A stretch of DNA of 22,547 nt, from positions 1 through 22,547 of IMG/VR virus record IMGVR_UViG_3300006929_000139; one strand, 5' to 3'. This stretch comes from a virus. Under the pieces are notes generated by a model. The model worked only from the letters and a program-made list of their open reading frames with translations, was not told the origin of the DNA and searched no databases. Of the stretch, positions 1 through 8,800 are shown one piece after another. Every line of letters starts with the position of its first letter. Within the stretch, counting starts at the first letter, position 1. The translations under genes and the position numbers were made by a program.

Positions 1-1
1 A

Positions 2-223
2 CAAAACGATTTGGATGCAGTAAACAACCAGATTGAAACCTTTGCTGAAGAGCTAAGGAAAATAGATGCGGCAAGGGAAAATATAGTAACGCAGATTACA
101 AATTTAAACGGGGTGTCGATGTACTTAAGGGGGAAGCTGGCTACTGAAGATGAAGTAGTTGAAGAAGAGTCTTCTGAAGATGATTTAGAAAGAACTTCAG
201 AGTACCCAGAAGAAACATCATAA
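2..223 (+). CDS. coiled-coil protein, 5' end missing
   Basis: Unrecognised protein. The reading frame is open back to the window edge (codons for Q-N-D precede the TTG at 11), so the real start probably lies upstream and this is a C-terminal fragment of at least 73 residues. The visible part has a heptad-like, charged helical pattern (around NNQIETFAEELRKIDAARE) followed by a very acidic tail with many Glu residues ending in EETS. It lies 20 bp before the head-tail connector gene, so it may be a small head or neck accessory protein or chaperone; that is inference from position only. A start at TTG 11 is possible but has no visible ribosome binding site inside the window. Confidence 0.6.
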   Translation, partial: QNDLDAVNNQIETFAEELRKIDAARENIVTQITNLNGVSMYLRGKLATEDEVVEEESSEDDLERTSEYPEETS

Positions 224-243
224 ACCCCCAAATGGGGAGATAA

Positions 244-1359
244 ATGGCTACAACCGATTTTAGTTTTACAAGCGTATTAACTTATAACGGTTCTAATTAC
301 GGAGATATGACCTTAGAGGCACAAAAGCCCGGAGGAACTTCGTTTGGGGCCTTTGTAGGAACAAGCCATTTTTTATATTTAGGGCATGATACTAAATTTG
401 ATATGGCTATTTTTGATATTGATACCGCAGGAAGTCTTGGGACTTTAAAGTATGAATATTACAACGGTAGTGCATGGACTGAATTTAACCCAGCCTCAGC
501 ACTTTATGCCCAAGACCCAGACGACGACCAAGATGCTCAATATGCATTTGACGCAGACGGAGCAGAAACATTTCCTTTAAATAGATTGGATAATTGGGCT
601 ACCGTAGCGATAGACAGCAAAACTAAATATTGGGTACGCATCTCTAGTCCCACTAGTGTTAGTACTGCCCCAACCTTTAAACGTATTCAGATGCGTCCGT
701 TAGCTGCATATTGCTCAACCAAAGATGTATTTGATTTAATGCAGCTTAGTGCGGTATTAGGGGGAACTGATTTTACTACAAGTACTGTACCTACTAAAGA
801 CTTAGTAGAAAAATTTATTGACGAATCTCAATCTTACATAGATTATATGACTCGTAAATCATGGAGACCTAATATTGTATACGATGAATACCATGAATTT
901 AATTTAAGTGGGTTTAAATTAGATAGACCAGACCCTTCAAAAATTATACACGTAAAAATATGGAATGGGTCTTCATGGGATATTAAAACTCAAGGCAGAA
1001 AAGGAGATTTCTTTTTAGTCCATGATACTGGAATGATACATTTTTCAAGGTATTTTTTACTGCCAGCACGATTTCAATCTTATAATGCCCCAGTCTGGAG
1101 ATGGGGAGGCGGCGAATTTACCATGCCTATTAAAGTTACTTATTTAAATGGGAGAGATTTTAATACGGATGTAAGAGAAAATGGCATTGTCCACGATGCC
1201 TGTAAAAAATTAGCTGCTATAAACGTATCACGTAATGCAGACTTCGGTGGATTAATTGTAAGTGGTATGGATAGAGTTCCTACCCCACAGCGTTTAGAAA
1301 GCTGGAAAGCGGAAATCGACGAACAATTAGAAAGCCTAAGAGCTTTTGAAATATTTTAA
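244..1359 (+). CDS. head-tail connector protein with N-terminal beta-rich domain
   Basis: 371 residues; ATG follows a GGGGAG ribosome binding site. The C-terminal part (about residues 155-371) resembles the gp6/Ad1-type head-tail connector family: a start like STKDVFDLM, a helix LVEKFIDESQSYIDYMTR followed by a Trp-containing turn, and a C-terminal helix (around residues 345-368). Such proteins form a ring under the portal and join the DNA-filled head to the tail. The first 150 residues are an added beta-rich domain with aromatic and acidic loops (YYNGSAW, then WVRISS near its end), the look of a beta-sandwich as in virion decoration or sugar-binding modules. Connector alone is usually 100-200 residues, so this is a clear extension. 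Position next to the tail genes supports the role. Family assignment is by pattern, not search. Confidence 0.6.
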   Translation: MATTDFSFTSVLTYNGSNYGDMTLEAQKPGGTSFGAFVGTSHFLYLGHDTKFDMAIFDIDTAGSLGTLKYEYYNGSAWTEFNPASALYAQDPDDDQDAQYAFDADGAETFPLNRLDNWATVAIDSKTKYWVRISSPTSVSTAPTFKRIQMRPLAAYCSTKDVFDLMQLSAVLGGTDFTTSTVPTKDLVEKFIDESQSYIDYMTRKSWRPNIVYDEYHEFNLSGFKLDRPDPSKIIHVKIWNGSSWDIKTQGRKGDFFLVHDTGMIHFSRYFLLPARFQSYNAPVWRWGGGEFTMPIKVTYLNGRDFNTDVRENGIVHDACKKLAAINVSRNADFGGLIVSGMDRVPTPQRLESWKAEIDEQLESLRAFEIF

Positions 1360-1369
1360 GAGGTAAATA

Positions 1370-1807
1370 ATGCCAGAACCAGTAGCAGTTACCGACATAT
1401 TAAGTGAACTTGATGGGCAATGGAATGCCTCTAATGTAACAAAGCCTGAAATTGTAGAAATGAATGGGGCTGCAGGAGTTACACGTATAGACCTTAATAG
1501 AGGAGATTACGTAGTAGGGCAGCCCGGTAGTCCTACAATGGAAGAAATTCCTATAGGTAACTGGAAATATGTAAACAGAACTTATGGTGTTAGCCTTATG
1601 GTATATACCAAAACCAGCAGGCAACGTCTATATGATTTAATGCGGGAGGTTAGGAAAATATGTCATGTCCGTAGGCATAGCATGACTAACTTTCAACGAT
1701 TACAATTTTTAAACTTCAATGAAGAGGTTACGGAACAAGTAAATGTATGGTCTGGAATAGTTTCATTACAAGCAGTTAATGAGAATGTTTTAGCAGAAAC
1801 TACGTAA
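1370..1807 (+). CDS. probable tail terminator / neck protein
   Basis: 145 residues, ATG after AAGAGGTAAATA, 10 bp after the connector gene. The middle (residues about 65-105) has beta strands then a helix-rich stretch RQRLYDLMREVRKICHVRR, ending in a beta strand (VWSGIVSLQAV). Size, mixed alpha/beta pattern and place between connector and major tail protein fit the tail terminator (gpU/gp17-like) or tail completion proteins, which cap the tail tube and dock it to the head. I do not recognise a diagnostic motif, so the role rests mainly on gene order. It could instead be a second head-tail connector ring. Confidence 0.45.
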   Translation: MPEPVAVTDILSELDGQWNASNVTKPEIVEMNGAAGVTRIDLNRGDYVVGQPGSPTMEEIPIGNWKYVNRTYGVSLMVYTKTSRQRLYDLMREVRKICHVRRHSMTNFQRLQFLNFNEEVTEQVNVWSGIVSLQAVNENVLAETT

Positions 1808-1859
1808 ATATGAGTATAATAATAAGAAGAACTTTGTTCTTTCCTAATTAGGAGGAAAT
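1808..1859 (+). promoter_or_regulatory. leader of major tail gene: TATAAT box and stem-loop
   Basis: This 52 bp gap is the largest without coding on either side that I found. It contains a perfect TATAAT at 1815-1820, then a perfect 6-bp inverted repeat AAGAAC/GTTCTT (1827-1832 and 1836-1841, loop TTT), then the strong ribosome binding site TTAGGAGG at 1848-1854 before ATG 1860. I see no good -35 box 15-19 bp upstream, so a sigma-70 promoter is uncertain in such AT-rich DNA. The stem-loop is not followed by a clear T run, so it looks more like a 5' mRNA-stabilising or processing structure than a terminator. Confidence 0.35.
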
Positions 1860-3548
1860 ATGGCAATATATAGGTCGGACCAAGCCCAACTTACATTTGG
1901 CCCTGAAGCTGCGGCCGGAGGTTACGCCGAATTAGCGTATGGCAATACTTTAGCTAGTGGTTCTAACGGCAGTTCGCCCTATGAACATGGGCTTTTAGAC
2001 CATGCAAGCGGATTACCTGCTGGGTCTATTCAAATAAAAGTTGATGATATTGAAAGCGGTTTTACTTTTGCCGCTGAAGACATTATTCAAATAAATAGGT
2101 TAAACCACGCTACTCAAGCATCTGAAATTAGGATGGTTGTTTTTGCAACGGCTAATGTTGCCAACGTACAAACTTTAACATTAGACGCTCCAACGGGTTT
2201 TTACCACGCTAATAATGAAACAGTTAATAAAGTTTTAGCTGCAGCAGACCAAAGCACTGGTGTTTTTATTAATACTATTCCGGGTGTTTACGATACTGTT
2301 GATTTACCCGACCCCGAAATGAGTATTGAACCTCACTACTTTTTAGGGACAGCTGCTAAACGTAATTTTAATAGAGTTGTAAGCGGGCAACAAACCTTTA
2401 GTGGTAGTATCGGAGGATTTGTTTTACTTAATGGGAAAGCTTTAAGATTTCCTATAGGTAGGGTTGTTTCTGATGTTTCTTCCGTAGCGGCTAGAACCTA
2501 CTTATCAGCTAGTACAAAAAAAGGTGATGTTAATATTACAGTTAATTCAGCTACCAACTTAGCGGCCGGAGATATTATTGGAATTGATGTTCCAACTGCG
2601 GTATCTTCTGGAACGGTTAGTTCCACTAGCGTAGGAGAATTAAGAAAAATTGTTACTGTAGCTAGTACTAATTTGCAATTAGACTATCCTTTACAATATG
2701 ACCATACTGCTGCTGGGTCGGGAACTACACAAATTACTGAAGCGGGTTCTTCTGTCTATACACATACTATTTTAGAAACCGTGGATTTAGATTCTATTAG
2801 TTGGCATGCTCATATGCGAGCTTCAAATGAAACTGCTACACATGATTTTGACAGACGCTATTTTGGGGGGAAAGTAGGAAGCGCTTCCATATCTGCTGAA
2901 GAAGGTGGAATGTTATCAATGTCATGGGATGGGGTTAACTTCTTAGGAATGATTCATAATCAAGCTCAAAACGCTAGTAATGTTGAAACCCCGTTTTATT
3001 CTGTTATGCAGCCTATTATCAGCACCGATGTGGTTCAGCCTACTACAGAACCTTATTATTTTTCTCAAGGGGTTGTAACTTTATTTGGTACGGAAGTAGC
3101 TAGGTTACGAAGTTTTAATATTTCAGTAAATAATAATGTAGAGCCTAGATACTACATTCAACAACGAATGGGTAGACATCGAGGACCTACAGAAATTAGA
3201 GAGCAAAGAAGAGAATATACTATGTCGGCAACAATGGCTGTTGCAGACTCAGCGACAAGTACCGGAGCTGCTAATTCTCTATTTAAAGAGTTACTTTTTG
3301 AAGGGGATTATGGAAGCGGAAAAACTGGTTTTTCAATTACTTTAGTATTTACACGAGGAACTAACGATACTATTACAATTACTATTCCAGATGACGGTAC
3401 AGCGGGAACTGGTGGACATAATCAAGGAGCCTTTATTAGAAGCGCTGGGCATAACATCACTTCAGATAATCCAGTACAAGCGGATGTAGATATTTTGTTT
3501 AGAAATATGTTAATTGAAGTTGTAGATGGGGAATATTATTATCCATAA
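1860..3548 (+). CDS. major tail (tube) protein
   Basis: 562 residues, ATG behind a very strong AGGAGGAAAT site, as expected for an abundant structural protein. It is beta-rich throughout with no enzyme motif. Place after the terminator-like gene and immediately before the tail assembly chaperone is the standard place of the tail tube subunit, which forms the hollow tube through which DNA passes. It is larger than typical tube proteins (about 150-350 residues). The extra length includes two inserted beta modules, about residues 56-127 and 213-300, with the pattern of a strand, AAGDIIGID or AEDIIQIN, then a second strand and a loop ending in a HxA/HTA motif; similar modules recur in the 1629-residue hub protein. 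C-terminal half (about 320-562) is likely the tube fold. Role inferred from order and composition. Confidence 0.65.
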   Translation: MAIYRSDQAQLTFGPEAAAGGYAELAYGNTLASGSNGSSPYEHGLLDHASGLPAGSIQIKVDDIESGFTFAAEDIIQINRLNHATQASEIRMVVFATANVANVQTLTLDAPTGFYHANNETVNKVLAAADQSTGVFINTIPGVYDTVDLPDPEMSIEPHYFLGTAAKRNFNRVVSGQQTFSGSIGGFVLLNGKALRFPIGRVVSDVSSVAARTYLSASTKKGDVNITVNSATNLAAGDIIGIDVPTAVSSGTVSSTSVGELRKIVTVASTNLQLDYPLQYDHTAAGSGTTQITEAGSSVYTHTILETVDLDSISWHAHMRASNETATHDFDRRYFGGKVGSASISAEEGGMLSMSWDGVNFLGMIHNQAQNASNVETPFYSVMQPIISTDVVQPTTEPYYFSQGVVTLFGTEVARLRSFNISVNNNVEPRYYIQQRMGRHRGPTEIREQRREYTMSATMAVADSATSTGAANSLFKELLFEGDYGSGKTGFSITLVFTRGTNDTITITIPDDGTAGTGGHNQGAFIRSAGHNITSDNPVQADVDILFRNMLIEVVDGEYYYP

Positions 3549-3574
3549 ACAAAATTTATTTAGAGGAGAAAAGA

Positions 3575-3961
3575 ATGACTACTACAGATAATCCAAATCA
3601 AGGGACAGCTTTTGATGTTAGTAAGTATCAAGTAACTAAAGAACCTGAAAGTATGACTGTTGTAATTGAGGAAACCGGAGAAAGTTTTGAAGTTAAACTC
3701 CGACAAATTTCTTGGGCAAAAAGAAATCAATTAATTTCTCAATTTATGTCATGGGATGGTGATGGTAATACATCCTTTAATGCAGATGGATATGTTCGAG
3801 CCTGCCTTAAAGAAATGTTAGTTGAAACTCCGTGGGGAAAAACTACTGAAACTTTTTTAATTTCTATAGATGCTAGATTAGGTACAGCGCTAGAAAAACT
3901 AGTGCCTAATGCTTTTGGCATAGAGGAGGTTGACCCTTCGGCTGTAAAAAAAGGGTCCTAA
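3575..3961 (+). CDS. tail assembly chaperone, short (gpG-like) form
   Basis: 128 residues, ATG after TTTAGAGGAGAAAAGA. The pattern (IEETGESFEVKLRQISWAK, then helices, then an LEKLVPNAFG end) fits phage tail assembly chaperones, which coat the tape measure while the tail tube is built and are absent from the finished virion. Position directly between major tail protein and tape measure is diagnostic. The gene ends in GTA AAA AAA GGG TCC TAA, a run of seven A that forms a slippery site just before the stop; a second open frame continues in the -1 frame. This matches the G/G-T arrangement of lambda and many siphoviruses, where a small share of ribosomes makes the longer product. Confidence 0.8.
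   Translation: MTTTDNPNQGTAFDVSKYQVTKEPESMTVVIEETGESFEVKLRQISWAKRNQLISQFMSWDGDGNTSFNADGYVRACLKEMLVETPWGKTTETFLISIDARLGTALEKLVPNAFGIEEVDPSAVKKGS
3946..3952 (+). promoter_or_regulatory. -1 ribosomal frameshift slippery site A AAA AAA
   Basis: Zero-frame codons are GTA AAA AAA GGG TCC TAA, so the heptamer A_AAA_AAA ends three codons before the zero-frame stop; the heptamer is followed by G as in the efficient A-AAA-AAG type. Slippage by -1 lets both tRNA-Lys re-pair perfectly. A Shine-Dalgarno-like AGAGGAGGT lies at 3922-3930 with no start codon to serve; upstream SD-like sequences stimulate dnaX-type -1 frameshifting, though the distance here (15 nt) is a little long. A small 6-bp stem-loop TATAGG/CCTATA (3975-3980 with 3988-3993) lies 22 nt downstream, probably too far to matter much. 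Confidence 0.75.
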
Positions 3962-4191
3962 CCTTTCTCAGAGGTATAGGTAACATTCCTATAGAGGAGG
4001 GAATTTTATATAATTATTGGCTTACGGTAAGCACATTATTAGACATTGGGTATTCTTATGAAAGTATTCAAACTCTTAGTGAGCAGGAAATTATGTTAGC
4101 CATCGGCGTACACTTAGCGTTAAAAGAAAGGGAATCTGAAGAATCTGACAGACAAACAAGAATAGCACAATTTAATTCTACACAAAGGTAG
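3952..4191 (+). CDS. tail assembly chaperone, -1 frame extension (T-like part of G-T)
   Basis: An open frame in the -1 register relative to 3575-3961, running to TAG at 4189-4191. It has no well-placed start of its own (first ATG is at 4093, far inside), so it should be made only by frameshifting. After the two slipped Lys codons it adds about 79 residues to give a protein near 205 residues. It is helical, with segments such as LTFLRGIGNIPIEEG, YNYWLTVSTLLDIGYSYE and EIMLAIGVHLALKER, then a charged tail. In lambda the G-T extension contacts the tape measure and the tube subunits; the same role is inferred. The tape measure gene starts 8 bp after this stop, which also fits. Confidence 0.75.
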   Translation, partial: RVLTFLRGIGNIPIEEGILYNYWLTVSTLLDIGYSYESIQTLSEQEIMLAIGVHLALKERESEESDRQTRIAQFNSTQR

Positions 4192-4199
4192 GCATACTA

Positions 4200-5243
4200 A
4201 TGGCAGATGGAAGACCATTAATAGCAAAAATACAGGTTGAACATTCAGGAGGTTCCGGCGCAATGGCCGGAGGTAATAGAAACGTGGCTTCTTCTGGAGC
4301 TTCGGGCGGAAGTATCCGTGAAAAACAAGTAGCTAGAGATAATAAAACCCAAACCGAAACTTTAAAAGATATTGCAAAAACTAGTAAGTTTAGTTTATTA
4401 CGTACTTTGGGTATTAGCGCTACTGCAGCCTCTATTTTAAAACAATCTCAAATTTGGACTGGGACATTAGGAGCATTCTTTCAAATTTTTGGTGCTTTGA
4501 TTGACTTACTTTTAGCTCCCCTTATTCCAGTCTTAATTCCTTTTCTTCAAAAATTTGCAAAAGCTGTTCCTAAAATAGCTGAACGTATTGGAATAATAAC
4601 TACGTCTATTGTTAATGCTGCAAAATGGATAAAACTACAATATGATAGATGGACTCCAGAGTGGCTAAAAAATCTTTTAAATAGTATGATTTGGGGCCCT
4701 CTTAAACTAATGTTAGGCACATATGTAGTAGCTCGCCTTTTAGTAGGGCAAGCTTTAACGCATGGGCTTATTAAAACTGCTTTAGGAACCGTAGGCATAG
4801 GGGCAGGGGCTGGTATAGCTGGTACAGCTGCTACCGCTGCTACTACCGCTGCTGGCACAACTTTAGCTACTCAAGCAGCTAGAGGAGGGTGGATGTCACG
4901 AATGGGGTCAAGACTTGCAGGTTTAGGTAGAAACATTATGAGAGGGGGTATATATGCGTTGCTTGGGATTCCTCTCATGCAGAGCATAATGGAAGACGGA
5001 TTTGGAACTAAATATACATTTGGAATAGGTGACGACCCCCATAGATTTCAATTTGGCAACAGACCACATACCGGAATATTTTCTGGATTGAATGAAGGAA
5101 GGTCATTTGGTTTAGCAAATGAAGGAATAACCATTAATATCATAGATAGAAATGGAAATATTAATAGTAGCCATAATACCCCTAGAGAAGAACGTGGATT
5201 CTTTGGTAATGCATTAGATTTCTTTTTATCAACAGGGGAATAG
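4200..5243 (+). CDS. short tail tape measure protein
   Basis: 347 residues, starting 8 bp after the frameshift extension, the fixed place of the tape measure gene. Gly/Ser/Ala-rich N-terminus (residues 15-40), then a helical and strongly hydrophobic stretch at about 85-117 (GALIDLLLAPLIPVLIPFL), a second hydrophobic helical region at about 165-225 that is Ala/Gly/Thr-rich, and a soluble Gly-rich C-terminal part. Tape measures set tail length, occupy the tube lumen and often insert in the host membrane during DNA entry. It is short for the family, which often reaches 700-2000 residues; at the usual 0.15 nm per residue this predicts a tail of only about 50 nm. I see no lysozyme or peptidase motif. 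Confidence 0.7.
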   Translation: MADGRPLIAKIQVEHSGGSGAMAGGNRNVASSGASGGSIREKQVARDNKTQTETLKDIAKTSKFSLLRTLGISATAASILKQSQIWTGTLGAFFQIFGALIDLLLAPLIPVLIPFLQKFAKAVPKIAERIGIITTSIVNAAKWIKLQYDRWTPEWLKNLLNSMIWGPLKLMLGTYVVARLLVGQALTHGLIKTALGTVGIGAGAGIAGTAATAATTAAGTTLATQAARGGWMSRMGSRLAGLGRNIMRGGIYALLGIPLMQSIMEDGFGTKYTFGIGDDPHRFQFGNRPHTGIFSGLNEGRSFGLANEGITINIIDRNGNINSSHNTPREERGFFGNALDFFLSTGE

Positions 5244-5257
5244 GAGGACAGGTTTAA

Positions 5258-5872
5258 ATGGTTTTAGCAGTTTTATTACGAAATGGGAAACATGCTAGTG
5301 CTACATCGTCAGAAACGGCGACTATTTTCTATGCATTAAAATGCGATACTTTTGCTATTCAATTACAAAAATCTCCTATAACCATCCCCATCCCTCAAGG
5401 GTCTCCTGAACTTATTGACTTAGGGATTGTAAGACCTAGCATTACTATTAGCGGAATTGTAGATACCGTAGGGCAAACAGACCACGATATAAGTGCCCAC
5501 GAAAATATGGAAACTGTAAGCGTTACTCGTAAATACTGGGAAAGTGCAAGTAGTTATGCAGACAGTACAAAAATTTATTATGTCCCATATAAAAATAAAT
5601 TAGAAAATGCAGTTTATGATTGGTTAGGGTCAGATGACCAAGCTTTAGAAATAGAAATTGGAGATGCTAATGTTCCCGCATACCAAGTAGCTGCCGAACC
5701 TAATAGCAACAATTCAGTTGCTTATAGCGGGGGTACTACTGAAACGGGAGGAGGAGTATATGTTGTAGCTATTCAATCTTGTAGATTTCAAGTAGACCCA
5801 GCTACAGAAGATAGATTTCAATTTCAAATGCAATTTGTTTGTAAAACTAGAAAAGATTTCTTATTTACATAA
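5258..5872 (+). CDS. distal tail / baseplate-like protein
   Basis: 204 residues, ATG after AGGAGGACAGGTTTAA. No enzyme motif; the content is beta strands with a repeated hydrophobic/polar alternation (SITISGIVDTVG; CRFQVDPATEDRFQFQMQF near the C-terminus). It sits between the tape measure and the hub/fibre gene, where siphoviruses place the distal tail protein (Dit) that forms the ring at the tail tip and anchors the hub. The central KIYYVPYKNKLENAVYDWL segment is the only clear helix. Only position and beta-rich texture support the role; a minor tail protein of another kind is possible. Confidence 0.5.
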   Translation: MVLAVLLRNGKHASATSSETATIFYALKCDTFAIQLQKSPITIPIPQGSPELIDLGIVRPSITISGIVDTVGQTDHDISAHENMETVSVTRKYWESASSYADSTKIYYVPYKNKLENAVYDWLGSDDQALEIEIGDANVPAYQVAAEPNSNNSVAYSGGTTETGGGVYVVAIQSCRFQVDPATEDRFQFQMQFVCKTRKDFLFT

Positions 5873-5890
5873 ATAATGAGAGGTAAATAA

Positions 5891-8800
5891 ATGGCAGCTC
5901 CTAATGTAAGTTTTTTCTATTATGATAAAGCAAATACTCAATGGAAAGAAGCTAGAACTCATAGCGGAAATAATGCTGTTAAGTTATGCTATATAACAAA
6001 AGCAATTAACAATCCTAGTACAGCTGAAGTTACCTTAGCTAATCCATCTAAAGATAGTGGAGAAACTGATACTGCTAAAAGCACCGGAGCTTTAACTGAT
6101 GTTTTTTCTTCGTACACGCCCGTTTTTATTCGGGATAATGAGACAGGTTTAATTTTATTTCGGGGCAGAGTTCAAAAAAATCAAGAGGGTTTTAGTTACG
6201 AAGAAGGTAAAGATATTCTTGTAGTTTGTAAAGACGCTTTACAAGAATTAGTTGAAGTAGCAGCAGGTGCTATGCCGAGTAGCTTAAAACAACTTACATT
6301 AACTCCAGCTGGTAGTGTAGAAATTAGCGATACTACACTGGGCGTAGCAGTCTCTTCTAATAGTGCTACAAGTATTGTAATTGTGAATCCTAAAGATTTT
6401 TTTGAAGGGCAGTATATTCAATTGACTGGGGCTCAAAGTACTGAGGTTATGCAAATTACCAGCTTGTTTAATGCAGATGGTAGCATGACAAGTACAACCG
6501 GAGGATATACCGTAGGAGTAGAAAGAGCTAAAAAAAATCCTATTACAGGGTCTGCTACTACCGCAAACTCTTCAATTTCTCAAGGAGCTTCTGTATATGT
6601 TTATCCTACGAAATATCGAGGGGAAATAATTAGACAAATTATTAGTGACACTAGTGTAAATATACATTTACCTAATACTAAATTTGATGGAAGTACAGCT
6701 GGAAGTGATAATGGTGCAATGGTTCGTAGTGAGAATTCACATTATGAACTTTTACAAACGGACACCGTTCAAACTTATAAAGAAGTATTAGACCCAAATA
6801 ATAATAACATTGCTACTGTCGATATTTCTAGTTTAGGGGAAAATGCTCTTCAATCTATTAATTCTCTTGCAGCTTTAGACGGTCACGATAGTAATGAATC
6901 TAATAGTCACGTAGGGTGGGATTTTTATGTAGACCCTAATATTACAGAAATGATTAATCATGGTACGGCCAGTAGTACTTATGACCCCTTTAAAGCTGAC
7001 GGTACTCAATATTCTGCATTTAATTATTTTAAAAGAGGGACTCGACCATCACTATCCAGCTTTACTAGTGCTACCACTACTAGTTATGGGTTAACTATTG
7101 AATATCCTTCAAATAACTTTGTATCAATTGGAGACGCTTATAAATCTACCTTTATTCGTTCAGCATCTCCCCAATCAAGTTTTGAAGATGAGGATAGTAA
7201 ATTAGTAACTTCTTTATATGCTACATGGCATGATACAGGGTCGAATATTTTTCTAGATGAAAATTTCCATCTTGTAGAACAGAGTAATTTGAAAGGCGAA
7301 GCTACATACGAACTTCTTACGTGTAAATTAGGTAAAACTAGTAGTAATGTACATTTTGTTTATGATGATATGCTCGCTCCAAATTATGGTAAAACAGTGT
7401 GGTTAGGGGCTAGAGGTGCAATTAAACCAGTTAATCCAAATGTAGTTTTACAAAAAAATGGGAGTTATTATGGGTTAAATTTTAATAATTCTAAAATAGT
7501 TAGTTTAAGTTCTCAGTTGCTTTATAAATATGGGCAAAATAATCCATGTGCGGCTATTATTTATGCTACCGGAGACGGAGGGACAGCCCATGATGATAAA
7601 ATTGTAGTTACTCATATTTATGATTCTGCTACTGAGGTAGTTGATAAAGGTATGGAACCCGATGCATCTGGAGAGCCTCAGTCTGTTACATTTGAAGCAT
7701 TTCCCACCGGGACATCTGCCGTTAGATTATTTAACGCTCAGGCGGGAAGTTATGGAAATACAGATACTCCTAGCAATGTAGCTTATGTAGATGTTATTCC
7801 AGACACTGGAAGACCTATACTTAAACATAAAATTAATAAAAGTGCTTATGAAAAATTTAATCAATCATCTATAGGAGATATTAGGACAGCTATTTTTAAA
7901 AAATTAGATGAGGGTTCAGTAGGTAGAGTTACTACAGCAAAAATGTCTACGGCTAGATATCCCTATACTAAAGTTATAGCTGACCCAGACAAATATAATT
8001 ATACAATTGGTTCTGCAACTACCATAGTATTTAGTGCGAATGCTGCTGGAACTAAAGCCTTTTTAAAAGCCGATGCCGGGCATGGGGCAGCAGTAAGTTA
8101 CACTAATGATATTAGAGAATTTGGTTTAAAGCCCGGAATGCCTATTGTTGAATTAGACGAAAAAGGCTTAGTTGCTAGATATGCTTATGTAAAATCTTGC
8201 GCTGTTGCAAATGCTGGACAATCAACAGAAACTATTACTATTACTATAAGTGCTACTTCCGATGGTGTGGCTTTGTTTAATAGCGGTACTACTTTATCAG
8301 CGGATATAGATACTACAAGCAATACAAATATTACCGTAGCTGACGGCAGTAAATTTGATGTGGGGATGTATATTAAAATTGACGCTGAAGCAATGCTTAT
8401 TACAGCTATTTCAGGAAATACATTATCTGTTACAAGAGCACAATTTGGAACTAGTGCTGATGGAAGTGGGCACGATTCTGGAGACGCTGTATATAGATAT
8501 CGCAGAGTAGCATTTATTATTCCTACAGAACCCGGACATGAAGTTCGAGTAAAAAGTAAACATGTAAATGCGAATTACGATGCTATTGTTAAAAATGTTG
8601 ATTTTGAATATACGGGCGCAGGGGTTAGAGGTTACCTAGAAAGTGTAGGTATTAATATTAAAACTACTTCTGCTAATAGTGTAGGAGTACCTACTATTGA
8701 ACCTACTTTAATTAATGCTGTAAATAAACAATCTTTTAATGTTAATTATGCTAATCCCGCATTTAAAGCGGATGAAAATTTAGCAGACGATAGATGGACT

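Noticed and set aside
1400-1624. Open frame on the minus strand, and the other minus-strand frames (for example 4547-4858, 11394-11606, 17612-17854, 20330-20575)
   Set aside because: Each lies inside a well-supported + strand gene, has no ribosome binding site or recognisable domain, and low-complexity content; they are shadows.
3993-4002. ATAGAGGAGGGA as a ribosome binding site for a separate gene in the -1 frame
   Set aside because: No ATG, GTG or TTG follows at a usable distance; the slippery site explains expression.
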